Shown here in pieces: positions 45,253 through 55,430 of a DNA stretch of 64,000 nt. Made by a program: the position numbers and the translations under genes. The DNA comes from Sagittula sp. P11. Its GTDB lineage: Bacteria > Pseudomonadota > Alphaproteobacteria > Rhodobacterales > Rhodobacteraceae. Position 1 is the stretch's first letter; every line of letters begins with the position of its first letter. The notes beneath the pieces were generated by a model. The model was not told where the DNA came from. It searched no databases and was given only the letters and a program-made list of their open reading frames with translations. The stretch is from positions 248,001-312,000 of the forward strand of contig NZ_CP021913.1 in NCBI RefSeq assembly GCF_002814095.1, in the 5' to 3' direction.

Positions 45253-45524
45253 CCGTTCGTGTCCGGCGCAATACCGTCGCCGCAGCGCAAACCGGCATCA
45301 ATCGCCCGGACGGGGCCCCACGCCCTGCGAGGCTCGGGTTGCCTGAGCCTCCAGGCCAAGCCGGCCGATATTCCGCCCAACCCGTTTGCGACTTGTTAAC
45401 CAACCTTAAGAAAATCCATTAACGCCTTGCACTAAATAAAAAAATATACGCGTCAGCCCGGCCGTCATTAACCGCTCCTTAAACCCCATGCACGACACTC
45501 CCGGCAGGCAAAGCCGGACCCCCC
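45253..45524 (+). promoter_or_regulatory. TTAA-rich intergenic region with CtrA-like site, upstream of the MshEN-glycosyltransferase gene
   Basis: Its right part is unusually AT-rich. TTAA-CCGCTCC-TTAA (45468-45482) fits the CtrA consensus TTAA-N7-TTAA; a second pair TTAA-CCAACC-TTAA lies near 45397 with one base less. TTGCAC (45427) and an A/T-rich stretch ending TATACG (45450) may be promoter elements. The site is 43 bases before the ATG at 45525. Confidence 0.5.
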
Positions 45525-47417
45525 ATGACCCAGACCCGCCTATTGTTGACGGACGTCACCCTCGCGCAGGCTCGCGGGCCAAGGGGCCAGCCTGTCAGTC
45601 ACATCCTCATGGAGGCCGGGACCGTCGCGCCGCGCACCATGCTTGTGGCACTGGCAGAGGCGGCCCGGCTGGATCAGCCCGTGTCCACCGTCGTCATGGC
45701 GGAGGCGCTTGCCACCCGGAAGGACGTCCTTCAGGCGCAGGCGCAGCACTACGGCGCCATGGCCCTGGATCGCGCGACTTCCCCGCCCGATCCGGCACTG
45801 GCGCAGCTCCTGCCCACCGACTTCTGCCTCAGACATGGCGTGCTGCCCTGGATCAAGGTCGGCGACACGCTCCTTCTCGCCACAGCGCGCCCCGAACGGT
45901 ATGACGAACTGCTGCCGCTCCTGCCGCCGGACATCGGGCCGGTGGTCATGGCCCTCGCGACAGAGGCCGACATCCACGACGACATCGCCCAGCGCCACGG
46001 CGATGATCTGGCCATCGCCGCCGAGAACTGGGTCAGGCCGGAGGACAGTTGCCGCGATCTTAACACCTCCAGTCCGGCGACGACCGCGCTGGCGATCCTT
46101 GTCAGCCTCGTTTGCCTCGCCATGCTCGCCACCGCTCCGGCGCTGCTGTTTGCCATAGGCCTCGTGCTCGCCCTTGGATCGTTGATGGTGTCGCAGGGGA
46201 TGAAGCTCGCCGCGCTCATCGCCGTGCCCCGTCGCCTGGCGCCGCCACGTCACGCCCTGCCCGCCGATCCGCCGGTGGTTTCGATCCTTGTGCCGCTGTT
46301 TCATGAACAGGAGATTGCCAGAACGCTCGTCAAACGGCTGTCACGGCTGACCTATCCGAAATCGCTGCTGGACGTGGTGCTCGTGCTGGAGGCGGAGGAT
46401 ACCGTCACCCGCGCGACCATCGAACGCACGGCCCTGCCGCCATGGATCAGGACCATCGTCGTGCCGCCGGGCCGCATCCGGACGAAGCCGCGCGCCCTGA
46501 ATTACGCATTTCATTTCACCCGTGGCGCCATTGTCGGCATCTACGACGCCGAAGACGCGCCCGCCCCCGACCAGATCGACCATGTGGTCAGCGCCTTCGA
46601 GACCGCCGCGCCGGAGGTCGGCTGCCTGCAGGGCATTCTCGACTTCTACAACCCGCGCGCCAACTGGCTGTCGCGCTGTTTCGCCGTCGAATACGCAAGC
46701 TGGTTCCGCATCCTGCTGCCCGGGTTCGCCCGCATGGGATTCGCCGTTCCGCTGGGCGGCACAACCGTCTTCTTCCGGCGCGAGGCGCTGGAGGAGGTGC
46801 GGGGCTGGGACGCCCACAACGTGACGGAAGACGCGGATCTCGGCATCCGGCTGGCGCGCTACGGCTGGCGGACGGAGATGATCCGCTCCGTCACCCGGGA
46901 AGAGGCCAACAACCGCTTCTGGCCGTGGATCAAGCAGCGGTCCCGCTGGCTGAAGGGCTACGTCATCACGTGGTGGGTCCATTCACGCCGCCCGCGCCGA
47001 CTGTGGCGTGACCTCGGGCCCAAGCGGTTCTTCGGGATGCAGGCGCTGTTCCTCGGGACGATCCTGCAGTTCGCCTTTGCGCCGGTGCTCTGGTCGTTCT
47101 GGCTGATCCTCGCCGGGCTGCCGCACCCGCTGGACCCGTGGATCGGGCGCGGCGGGATCCTGGCGCTGACGGCGGTGTTCCTGACAGCAGAGGGAATGAC
47201 CCTGCTGGTCGGCATGGCGGCCCTGGCGCGCAGCCCGCACCGGTCGCTGTTCCCATGGGTTCCGACGCTGTTCGCCTATTTCCCGCTTGGCACCGTCGCG
47301 ATCTACAAGTCCCTGTGGGAGACTCTGCGCAATCCGTTCTTCTGGGACAAGACCCAGCACGGCCATTCCTCGCCCGATGCGCCGGGGGCGGACATCCCGC
47401 CCGACACGAAGCTCTAG
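45525..47417 (+). CDS. MshEN domain-glycosyltransferase family 2 fusion membrane protein
   Basis: 630 residues. Residues 1-155 form a MshEN/T2SE_N-like domain (HILMEAGTVAPRTMLVALAEAARLDQPVSTVVMAEALATRKDVLQAQAQHYG), a module that binds cyclic di-GMP in MshE-type ATPases. Two membrane helices follow (about 183-225), then a GT2 domain: VSILVPLFHEQEIARTLVKRLSRLTYPKS, the metal-binding VGIYDAEDAPAP (DAED), TEDADLGIRLARYGW and the QxxRW motif QRSRWLKGY (about 471-479), typical of processive synthases such as cellulose synthase. Further membrane segments end the protein. It likely makes or exports a polysaccharide, possibly cyclic di-GMP-controlled. No BcsA PilZ domain is present. A CtrA-like site lies upstream. 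Confidence 0.87.
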   Translation: MTQTRLLLTDVTLAQARGPRGQPVSHILMEAGTVAPRTMLVALAEAARLDQPVSTVVMAEALATRKDVLQAQAQHYGAMALDRATSPPDPALAQLLPTDFCLRHGVLPWIKVGDTLLLATARPERYDELLPLLPPDIGPVVMALATEADIHDDIAQRHGDDLAIAAENWVRPEDSCRDLNTSSPATTALAILVSLVCLAMLATAPALLFAIGLVLALGSLMVSQGMKLAALIAVPRRLAPPRHALPADPPVVSILVPLFHEQEIARTLVKRLSRLTYPKSLLDVVLVLEAEDTVTRATIERTALPPWIRTIVVPPGRIRTKPRALNYAFHFTRGAIVGIYDAEDAPAPDQIDHVVSAFETAAPEVGCLQGILDFYNPRANWLSRCFAVEYASWFRILLPGFARMGFAVPLGGTTVFFRREALEEVRGWDAHNVTEDADLGIRLARYGWRTEMIRSVTREEANNRFWPWIKQRSRWLKGYVITWWVHSRRPRRLWRDLGPKRFFGMQALFLGTILQFAFAPVLWSFWLILAGLPHPLDPWIGRGGILALTAVFLTAEGMTLLVGMAALARSPHRSLFPWVPTLFAYFPLGTVAIYKSLWETLRNPFFWDKTQHGHSSPDAPGADIPPDTKL

Positions 47418-47422
47418 CGCCC

Positions 47423-48073
47423 TCAGGCGCCGAGCGCCTCCTGCGTGTCGAGCTTCAGCCGCGTCACGAACGCCACTGAGATATGGTCGCGCAGCGCCTG
47501 GTAGGCCGCATCCTCGTCCCGCCGGGAAATCGCGTCGACGATGGCCTGATGCTCTGCCATGGCAATCTCGCCCCTTCCCTGCGCCGCCAGCGAGGTGGTG
47601 GCCATCAGCGCCATCGACCGGTGCACGAGGTCGAGCTGCTGAACGAGGTAGCGGTTGTGCGAGGCGAGGTGGATCATCTTGTGAAACCGCCGGTTCGCCC
47701 GGCTCAGCGCGTTGGGATCGTTCATCAGCGCGCGGTCTTCCTCGACCATCTCAGTGAGGACCTGGATCTCCTCCTCCGTGGCGTGCCGGGCGGCCAGCCG
47801 TGCCGCCAGCCCCTCCAGCTCCGTCCGCACGGCGTAAAGCTCTGCCATCTGGTTGTGGTCGAGCGAGGCCACGATCAGCGACCGCCCGTCCCGCGCCAGC
47901 AGGCTTTGCGTTTCAAGCCGTTGCAGGGCCTCGCGAATCGGCGTACGCGACACGCCGAAGCGATCCGCCAGTTCGCTCTCCACGAGACGGTCCCCGGGCC
48001 GGTAGACCCCGGAATCGATGGCATCGAGGATCAGCGAATACGCGTCCTTCTGGGCGGTCTTGGGTTGGGCCAT
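47423..48073 (-). CDS. GntR family (FCD-type) transcriptional regulator
   Basis: 216 residues from the ATG at 48073. The N-terminal winged helix contains DSGVYRPGDRLVESELADRFGVSRTPIREALQRLETQSLLA (about residues 20-60), typical of GntR. The C-terminal FCD domain is all helical, with LEGLAARLAARHATEEEIQVL, RFHKMIHLASHNRYLVQQLDLVHRS and EHQAIVDAISRRDEDAAYQALRDHI, containing the likely metal-binding histidines. The effector is probably a small carboxylate. It is convergent with the glycosyltransferase gene (5 bases) and divergent from a HAD nucleotidase gene; a candidate operator lies between (48127-48139). Confidence 0.92.
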   Translation of the reverse strand: MAQPKTAQKDAYSLILDAIDSGVYRPGDRLVESELADRFGVSRTPIREALQRLETQSLLARDGRSLIVASLDHNQMAELYAVRTELEGLAARLAARHATEEEIQVLTEMVEEDRALMNDPNALSRANRRFHKMIHLASHNRYLVQQLDLVHRSMALMATTSLAAQGRGEIAMAEHQAIVDAISRRDEDAAYQALRDHISVAFVTRLKLDTQEALGA

Positions 48074-48126
48074 GGGGCTTCCTTGAAATCTTCCCGGCAA
48101 AATAGACCTTTGGGGCGCTAACGTAC

Positions 48127-48139
48127 AAGCAACTTGCTT
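48127..48139. promoter_or_regulatory. Candidate operator in the GntR/HAD divergent region
   Basis: AAGCAA-C-TTGCTT, a perfect palindrome with one central base, in the 100-base gap between the divergent GntR and HAD genes. The position fits autoregulation by the GntR protein; direct proof is lacking. Confidence 0.4.
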
Positions 48140-48173
48140 TGCCTCATTGCCGCAGCAGGGGTAAACTGCCGCA

Positions 48174-48827
48174 ATGGACCGTTTTTCCCGACTGCGCACC
48201 TGGGTCTTCGACCTCGACAACACGCTCTACCCGCCCGCGATGCGGCTCTTCGACCAGATCGAGGCGAAGATGACCGCCTTCGTGATGGAGGCCCTGTCGG
48301 TCTCTCACAAGGCCGCCGACGAATTGCGCCACCGCTACTGGATGGACCACGGCACGACGCTGGCCGGGCTGATGACCCACCACGGCGTCGATCCGGAGCG
48401 GTACCTGACGGAGGTGCACGACATCTCCTTCGACGCGCTGACCCCCGATCCGCACCTCGCCGAGCTGATCGGCCAGTTGCCGGGACGGCGGGTGGTCTAC
48501 ACCAACGGCAGCGCCCCCTACGCCGCGCAGGTGCTGAAGGCGCGCGGACTGGAACATGCCTTCGACGCGATCTACGGCGTGGAGGATGCCGACTACCTGC
48601 CGAAGCCGCACGCCGATGCCTTTGCGAAGATCTTCGCCAAGGAAGAATTCGATCCGGCCGAGGCTGTGATGTTCGAGGACGACCCGAGGAACCTCGCCGT
48701 GCCGCACGGTCTCGGCATGGTGACGGTGCACGTCGCCCCCGAGGCTGCGCCAGCGGACCACATCCATCATCACACCGACGATCTGACCGGGTTTCTCGAC
48801 CGCGTGAAGAAGCACACGCGGCGGTGA
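48174..48827 (+). CDS. HAD-family pyrimidine 5'-nucleotidase
   Basis: 217 residues. The HAD nucleophile motif is WVFDLDNTLYPP (about residues 10-20), motif II is VVYTNGSAPYA (about 105-115) and motifs III/IV are KPHADAFAKIF and MFEDDPRNLAVPHGLGM (about 143-180). The combination with FDQIEAKMTAFV and HRYWMDHGTTLAGLM matches the pyrimidine 5'-nucleotidase (SDT1-type) subgroup, which dephosphorylates UMP/CMP-like substrates. Divergent from the GntR gene. Confidence 0.9.
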   Translation: MDRFSRLRTWVFDLDNTLYPPAMRLFDQIEAKMTAFVMEALSVSHKAADELRHRYWMDHGTTLAGLMTHHGVDPERYLTEVHDISFDALTPDPHLAELIGQLPGRRVVYTNGSAPYAAQVLKARGLEHAFDAIYGVEDADYLPKPHADAFAKIFAKEEFDPAEAVMFEDDPRNLAVPHGLGMVTVHVAPEAAPADHIHHHTDDLTGFLDRVKKHTRR

Positions 48828-48943
48828 TCCCGCTGCGGGCCGTGGCGCCCGCAGCCGCGCGATCCGTCACATGCGGCATTTCGCACGTATGCCTTGCCCG
48901 TCAAACGTATATGTCACGCAGGACAATTGCAGGAGACCCGCCC

Positions 48944-49150
48944 ATGACCACCCAAAACGCCGCCCTGTCCCACGACGCCGCCAGGACCCCTGCCCGCGTC
49001 GAGACACTGATCCTGATGTGCGTGGCGCTTTTCGTGGCGCTTACCGCGCTTGCCACCTGGACCTGGGGCCTTCCGGCGCTGGCCATGATCGCGCTGGCGC
49101 TGGTGCCGGTGATGTACGTCGTGCTGATCCTGATCTCGGTCGGCAGATAA
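48944..49150 (+). CDS. Small two-helix membrane protein
   Basis: 68 residues from ATG 48944, which has an AGGAG ribosome site. Two hydrophobic helices (about residues 22-40, VETLILMCVALFVALTALA, and 47-65, LPALAMIALALVPVMYVVLILISV) with a polar N-terminus. I do not recognise the family. It lies 63 bases upstream of the UbiH-like gene in the same direction. Confidence 0.7.
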   Translation: MTTQNAALSHDAARTPARVETLILMCVALFVALTALATWTWGLPALAMIALALVPVMYVVLILISVGR

Positions 49151-49213
49151 CCCATCACGTCGCATGGCGATCTGCCCTTGCGCGCCCTAGGTTTCGGCGC
49201 AAGGAGAGTGTCC

Positions 49214-50407
49214 ATGGATTACGACATCACGATCTCGGGCGGCGGCATCGCGGGACTGACCGCGGCCGCCGCATTTGCACAAGCCGGTTTCTCGACGCTG
49301 GTGGTCGACCCGGCCCCCCCGGTGACAGAGCGCGAGGCCGAAGGCTCCGACCTGCGCACCACCGCCTTCCTGCAGCCGGCACAGAGCTTCCTCGATGAGG
49401 TCGGCCTCTGGCAGCGGCTCGCCGGTCACGCCATGCCGCTGCAGACAATGCGCATCGTCGACGCAGGGGGCGCGGCGCCGGAGCCGCGCGTGGTCAAGGA
49501 CTTCGACGCCGGCGACATCTCCGACAAGCCCTTCGGATGGAACCTGCCCAACTGGCTGCTACGGCGTGAAATGGCGGCGCGGCTCGGTGAACTGGCGCAG
49601 GTCGACTTCCGTCCCGGCACCGCCACGACCGGCCTCTTCACCCGCGAGGGCGAGGCGCGCGTCTCGCTCTCCGACGGCAGCCGCATCCGCACGCGGCTGG
49701 TGATCGCCGCCGACGGGCGCAATTCGCCGATGCGTCAGGCGGCGGGGATCGGCGTTCACACCACGCGCTTCGGGCAGAAGGCGCTGGCCTACGCCGTGAC
49801 CCACCCGATCCCGCACGGCAACGTCTCGACCGAAGTGCATCGCACCGGCGGGCCCTTCACGCTGGTGCCGCTGCCGGATTTCGAAGGCCGCCCCTCCTCC
49901 GCCATTGTCTGGATGGATGACGGCCCGAAGTCCGAAAAGCGCATGACGCTCGACAAGGCGGCGTTCGAAGCGGAGATGTCGGAACGGTCCTGCCACCTGT
50001 TCGGGCCGCTGGAGCTGGCCTCGCGCCGCAGCATCTGGCCGATCATCGCGCAGGAGGCCGAACACCTCACTGGCCAGCGCCTCGCGCTTGTCGCTGAAGC
50101 CGCGCATGTGGTGCCGCCCATCGGCGCACAGGGGCTGAACATGAGCCTGCGCGATCTGGTTACGCTGCGCGACCTTGCCGTGGCACATCCCGACCGGCTG
50201 GGAGATGCGGAGATGCTCGATACCTACCACCGCCGCCGGATCACCGATATCCGGGCGCGGGTCGCAGGGATCACCGCTCTGAACCGGATCTCGCAGATGT
50301 CGTCGCAACCGCTGCGCGACCTGCGGGCCAGGGGGCTCGACGCGCTCTACGGCCTGAAACCGGTGCGCACATCGCTGATGAAGATGGGGCTCGGCGCGGG
50401 CGGCTGA
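49214..50407 (+). CDS. FAD-dependent monooxygenase, UbiH/UbiF-like
   Basis: 397 residues from ATG 49214 (AAGGAG upstream). It has the FAD-binding start DYDITISGGGIAGLTAAAAFAQAG (GxGxxG-like), the DG motif region VIAADGRNSPMRQAAGIG and the GD-like LALVAEAAHVVPPIGAQGLNMSLRDL. This is the pattern of ubiquinone-biosynthesis hydroxylases, so a role in ubiquinone ring hydroxylation is likely, although the exact position is not determined. The third FAD motif, usually GDAAH, reads AEAAH here. Confidence 0.88.
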   Translation: MDYDITISGGGIAGLTAAAAFAQAGFSTLVVDPAPPVTEREAEGSDLRTTAFLQPAQSFLDEVGLWQRLAGHAMPLQTMRIVDAGGAAPEPRVVKDFDAGDISDKPFGWNLPNWLLRREMAARLGELAQVDFRPGTATTGLFTREGEARVSLSDGSRIRTRLVIAADGRNSPMRQAAGIGVHTTRFGQKALAYAVTHPIPHGNVSTEVHRTGGPFTLVPLPDFEGRPSSAIVWMDDGPKSEKRMTLDKAAFEAEMSERSCHLFGPLELASRRSIWPIIAQEAEHLTGQRLALVAEAAHVVPPIGAQGLNMSLRDLVTLRDLAVAHPDRLGDAEMLDTYHRRRITDIRARVAGITALNRISQMSSQPLRDLRARGLDALYGLKPVRTSLMKMGLGAGG

Positions 50408-50417
50408 CGCGCCCCCC

Positions 50418-50481
50418 CTTCATCTTGGTGAAAAATACCTCGGGGGAGCCGCTCCGCAGGAGCGGCGGGGGCAGCGCCCCC
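50418..50481 (+). repeat. Dispersed intergenic repeat, family B copy 2
   Basis: CTTCATCTTGG then TGA then AAAATACCTCG (50418-50442), followed by a hairpin GCCGCTCC-GCA-GGAGCGGC and GGGGGCAGCGCCCCC. It lies between two convergent genes. Confidence 0.85.
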
Positions 50482-50504
50482 ACCCTCCTCGAACGGAAAA
50501 CCGC

Positions 50505-51632
50505 TCAGAACACCGCGTCGACGACGCGCTTCAGCCGCGCCACCGTGCCATCCACGTCATAGAGCTTGTCGAGGCCGAACAGCCCGATCCGGAAGGTCGA
50601 GAACTCCGGACCCTCGTCCACGGCCAGAGGCACGCCCGCGGCGATCTGCATGCCTTGCGCGGCAAAGGCCTTGCCCGACTTCACATCCGGGTCGGAGGTG
50701 TAGAACACCGCGACACCCGGCGCGGCAAACCCTACTGCCGCGACCGATTTCACACCCTTCTCGGCGAAAAGGTCCCGCACCGCGTTCCCCAGCGCCCATT
50801 GCGCCTCCTTCAGGCGGGTGAAGCCGTAGGCCTTGGTCTCTGCCATGGCGTCGCGGAAGGCGCGCAGGCCGTCGGTCGGCATGGTGGCATGGTAAGCGTG
50901 GCCGCCGTCCTCGTAGGCCATCATGATCTGGCGCCACTTCTTCAGGTCCACGGCGAAACTGTCGGAGGTCGTCTCCTCCAGCCGGGCCACCGCGCGTTCG
51001 GACATCATGACAAGGCCCGCGCAGGGCGTCGCCGACCAGCCCTTCTGCGGGGCCGAGACCAGCACGTCCACGCCGCAATCCTTCATGTCGACCCAGACGC
51101 AGCCCGAGGCGATGCAGTCCAGCACCATCAGCGCGCCCACGTCATGCGCCGCCGCCGCCATACGCCGGATGTAGTCATCGGGCAGGATCATTCCGGCCGA
51201 GGTCTCCACGTGAGGGGCGAAGACGATGCCGGGTTTCGCTTCGGCGATCCTGGCTTCCACTTCCTCGATCGGCGCGGGCGAGAACGGGGCGTCGGTGGCG
51301 TTGCCGGGGCGGCGGGCCTTCAGCACCGTCGTCTCGCCGCCGAACTTGCCGGCCTCCAAGATCTGCGACCAGCGGTAGGAGAACCAGCCGTTGCGCACCA
51401 CCAGAACGTCGGTGCCCTGGCCGAACTGGCGGGCCACCGCCTCCATCCCATAGGTGCCGCCGCCGGGGACAAGCGCCACCGCATCGGCGTTGTAGACTTC
51501 GCGCAGCATGCCCGAGATGTCGCGCATCACCTGCTGGAATGCCGCCGACATGTGGTTCAGCGAACGGTCGGTGAAGACCACCGAAAACTCCTCGAGCCCC
51601 TCCGGGTCGATGTTGTCGAGCAAAGCAGCCAT
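50505..51632 (-). CDS. Class V aminotransferase family PLP enzyme
   Basis: 375 residues from the ATG at 51632 (GGAGG upstream). The PLP lysine is in SAPQKGWSATPCAGLVMMS (about residue 195). Supporting motifs: ALVPGGGTYGMEAVARQFG (PLP phosphate loop), VVRNGWFSYRWSQILEAG, FAPHVETSAGMILPDDYIRRMAAAAHDVGALMVLDCIASGCVWVDMKDCGVDVLVS with the ring-stacking region and the Asp that binds PLP nitrogen. It resembles serine/alanine-glyoxylate or 2-aminoethylphosphonate-type aminotransferases; substrate not determined. Confidence 0.9.
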   Translation of the reverse strand: MAALLDNIDPEGLEEFSVVFTDRSLNHMSAAFQQVMRDISGMLREVYNADAVALVPGGGTYGMEAVARQFGQGTDVLVVRNGWFSYRWSQILEAGKFGGETTVLKARRPGNATDAPFSPAPIEEVEARIAEAKPGIVFAPHVETSAGMILPDDYIRRMAAAAHDVGALMVLDCIASGCVWVDMKDCGVDVLVSAPQKGWSATPCAGLVMMSERAVARLEETTSDSFAVDLKKWRQIMMAYEDGGHAYHATMPTDGLRAFRDAMAETKAYGFTRLKEAQWALGNAVRDLFAEKGVKSVAAVGFAAPGVAVFYTSDPDVKSGKAFAAQGMQIAAGVPLAVDEGPEFSTFRIGLFGLDKLYDVDGTVARLKRVVDAVF

Positions 51633-51837
51633 ATATCCCTCCAAAGGTCGTTGCCCCGGACCTACCGCAGCGCGCGCCGCTTGGCAAAACAACCTTTGGT
51701 CCCGGTGGTCGTGTCGCAGATGCCTCAGTGTCATTGCTGCGTCAACAAAGGGATTCACGAACCCTGAGAACCTGTTAAACTCCGCAACAATCAGAGAGCA
51801 GCCGGGCACTAAAGACCCGGCGCCGGGGCAGAGCAGA

Positions 51838-52962
51838 ATGGCGGACACAACGATCCTCCTCAATGCGTACAGCATTGTGGGCGGCCCGAAGCTTTCGGTC
51901 GTCAACCACGGGGGCAATTTCGACGAGGGCGGCATGCTCCTCAGGGACGCCGAGTTCCTGTGGGAACACGACGACATTATCCTCATCGAGGTGACGGACG
52001 CCACCGAGGACGGCGGCGTCAGCCATGCGTCGGAAATCACCCGGATCACCGTCTACGACAACGCCGCGGACTACTTCGCCGGGACGACGAAATACGTCTA
52101 CGAGGGCGACAACGGGCAGAACGGCACGATCCGCGGAAACACCGCGGGCGTCGGCGACAACTACCTGCGGTTGAACGCGAACGTCCTGACATCTGACGAT
52201 CCGGACGCGCCCGACCTCAACCAGCTTTTCCTCGTCGCCGGGACCGACCTGTCGGACGTGGTCTACAACGGCGTGCCGCTGTTCATCGACCAGTACAGGG
52301 ACAACGACTACAACGCCAACGACACCATCGACGGCGGCAGCAGCGAGCAGGCCGACGGGATCTTTCACGGCGGCGCGGGCGGCAATGACATCTACGTGGT
52401 GCTCTGCTTTGCGCGCGGCACGCTGATCGAGACGCCGGACGGCCCGCGTTATGTCGAGACGCTGAAGGAAGGCGACCTGGTGGTCACGCAGGACGACGGA
52501 CCGCAGCCGGTGATGTGGGCCGGGTCCGACCGGCAGCCGGGGATCGGGCCGAACGCGCCGGTCCGCATCCGCGCAGGCGCCCTGGGCAACCTGCGCGACC
52601 TTGTCGTGTCACAGAACCACCGCATGCTGTTCAGCGGGCCGCGGGCGGAGCTGATGTTCGGCCAGACGGAGGTGCTGGTCGCGGCCAAGCACCTTGTCGA
52701 CGGGCGGGACATCCTGATCGAGGAATGCCCGGTCGTACACTACTATCACCTGCTGTTCGAACGTCACCAAATCATCTTCGCCGAAGGGTGTCCGGCGGAG
52801 TCGCTGCATCTGGGCAGCCAGGCGCTGAAGACGGTGGGCCCCCAGGAACGCGACGAGATCATCGCCCGCTTCCCGGACCTGTCGCAGCGGCCGGACACGG
52901 GCCCCCTCTCCCGCTACGAACTGAAGCGCTACGAGGCGCTGGCGCTCAGGCGGTCGGCCTGA
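51838..52962 (+). CDS. Hint-domain (Hedgehog/intein-type) protein, long form
   Basis: 374 residues from ATG 51838. No signal peptide is seen. Residues 1-185 form an acidic, Asp/Gly/Asn-rich beta-type region (EVTDATEDGG, NAADYFAGTTKYVYEG, DQYRDNDYNANDTIDGGSSEQADGIFHGGAGGNDIY), resembling calcium-binding surface proteins. Residues 190-340 form the Hint domain: CFARGTLIETPDGPRYVETLKEGDLVVTQDDG, RIRAGALGNLRDLVVSQNHRMLF and VHYYHLLFERHQIIFAEGCPAESLH. This domain type autoprocesses in Hedgehog and inteins, but activity here is unproven. The adjacent acidic region and lack of signal suggest non-classical (type I) secretion, which is inference. Confidence 0.88.
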   Translation: MADTTILLNAYSIVGGPKLSVVNHGGNFDEGGMLLRDAEFLWEHDDIILIEVTDATEDGGVSHASEITRITVYDNAADYFAGTTKYVYEGDNGQNGTIRGNTAGVGDNYLRLNANVLTSDDPDAPDLNQLFLVAGTDLSDVVYNGVPLFIDQYRDNDYNANDTIDGGSSEQADGIFHGGAGGNDIYVVLCFARGTLIETPDGPRYVETLKEGDLVVTQDDGPQPVMWAGSDRQPGIGPNAPVRIRAGALGNLRDLVVSQNHRMLFSGPRAELMFGQTEVLVAAKHLVDGRDILIEECPVVHYYHLLFERHQIIFAEGCPAESLHLGSQALKTVGPQERDEIIARFPDLSQRPDTGPLSRYELKRYEALALRRSA

Positions 52963-52977
52963 GCGGGCCCGATCCGG

Positions 52978-53438
52978 TCAGATCGCGAACAGCGGCCCCG
53001 GCCTGCGTTCCTCGGACAGCATCACGTTGGCATCGAGGTTGCCGACCCCCGGCAGCGTCATGATCCGGCGCCGCAGGACACGCTCGAAGTCCGCGATGTC
53101 GCGCGCCACCACGCGCAGCCGGTAATCGTAGGCGCCGAGGACGTGTTCCACGGTCTGCACCTCCGGGATGGCGGACACCGCGCGTTCGAAGTCCTGCAGG
53201 CTGACGCGGCCCTTGGTCGCCAGCTTCACCCCGAGGAAGACCGTCACACCGAACCCCAGCGCCTGCGCGTCGAGGTCGAGCCGCGTGTTGCGGAAAAGGC
53301 CCGCCTCGCGCAGCCGTTTGATCCGCCGCCAGCAGGCCGGTTGCGACAGGCCGAGTTCGCGCCCCAGTGCGCCCGCGCTTGCGGTGGCGTCCTCCGCCAG
53401 TGCCCTGAGCAGCGCGCGGTCGATGTCGTCGAGGTCGA

Positions 53439-53442
<4 letters not shown>
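52978..53442 (-). CDS. Lrp/AsnC family transcriptional regulator (second of pair)
   Basis: 154 residues. The N-terminal helix-turn-helix (DDIDRALLRALAEDATASAGALGRELGLSQPACWRRIKRLREAGLF) and a C-terminal RAM domain (VFLGVKLATKGRVSLQDFERAVSAIPEVQTVEHVLGAYDYRLRVVARDIADFERVL) are visible. Its start overlaps the stop of the other Lrp gene by 4 bases, so they are an operon. Lies divergent from ilvC. Confidence 0.93.
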
Positions 53443-55041
<1,599 letters not shown>

Positions 55042-55064
55042 GGTCTTTTGCAGACCTCTATGCG

Positions 55065-55088
55065 GGGCGGCCTTCGGGCCGCCCTTTT
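55065..55088 (+). terminator. Rho-independent terminator of ilvC
   Basis: 8-bp perfect stem GGGCGGCC/GGCCGCCC with a TTCG loop, followed by TTTTGCG. A smaller hairpin AGGTC-TTTTGCA-GACCT lies just upstream (55041-55057). Confidence 0.9.
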
Positions 55089-55430
55089 GCGTATCGCCGT
55101 TAACCGTGACGGCAGCGCGCGGTGACATTAACGCGGCGCACGGCGCAGGCGCGGCACCACATGCGGTGTGTCCACCCGGATGTTCCACCACGGCGGCAGA
55201 AAGCGTTCAGCGACCTTAACCGCCTGTAAGGGGTGAACCGGCCGATTGGACCCCGATTCCCGGCCGGTTGTTAATCTTTGCCCCCGAGTCGGTCTGAACC
55301 CCCCGTTGCGCGCGATTTTTTCGCGTTAACCCTTCGTCCGGGGCGGATGCGAAATCGGTGCGCTCCGGTCATAGCTTCTGTGCGCGGGCACGAAGTTGTT
55401 ACACCATAACACCCCTACCATCTTCCGGTC
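55089..55430. other. Intergenic region with TTAAC motifs and family A repeat
   Basis: 342 bases between ilvC and the hemerythrin gene with no supported gene. It holds GTTAACC-GTGACG and GTGACATTAACG, the modules GGCGCACGGCG and CACCACATGC also present at 10.3 kb, and the inverted family A copy 3. TTGTTACACCATAACACC (55398) near the end resembles a promoter region, not analysed further. Confidence 0.55.
55227..55280 (-). repeat. Dispersed palindrome-pair repeat, family A copy 3 (inverted flanks)
   Basis: AACCGGCCGATT (55236-55247) and TCCCGGCCGGTT (55258-55269), again 22 bp apart. On the reverse strand the flanks (AAGATTAAC on one side, CACCCCTTA on the other) match copy 1, but the 10-bp spacer GGACCCCGAT is in the same plus-strand orientation as in copies 1 and 2. 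Confidence 0.88.
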
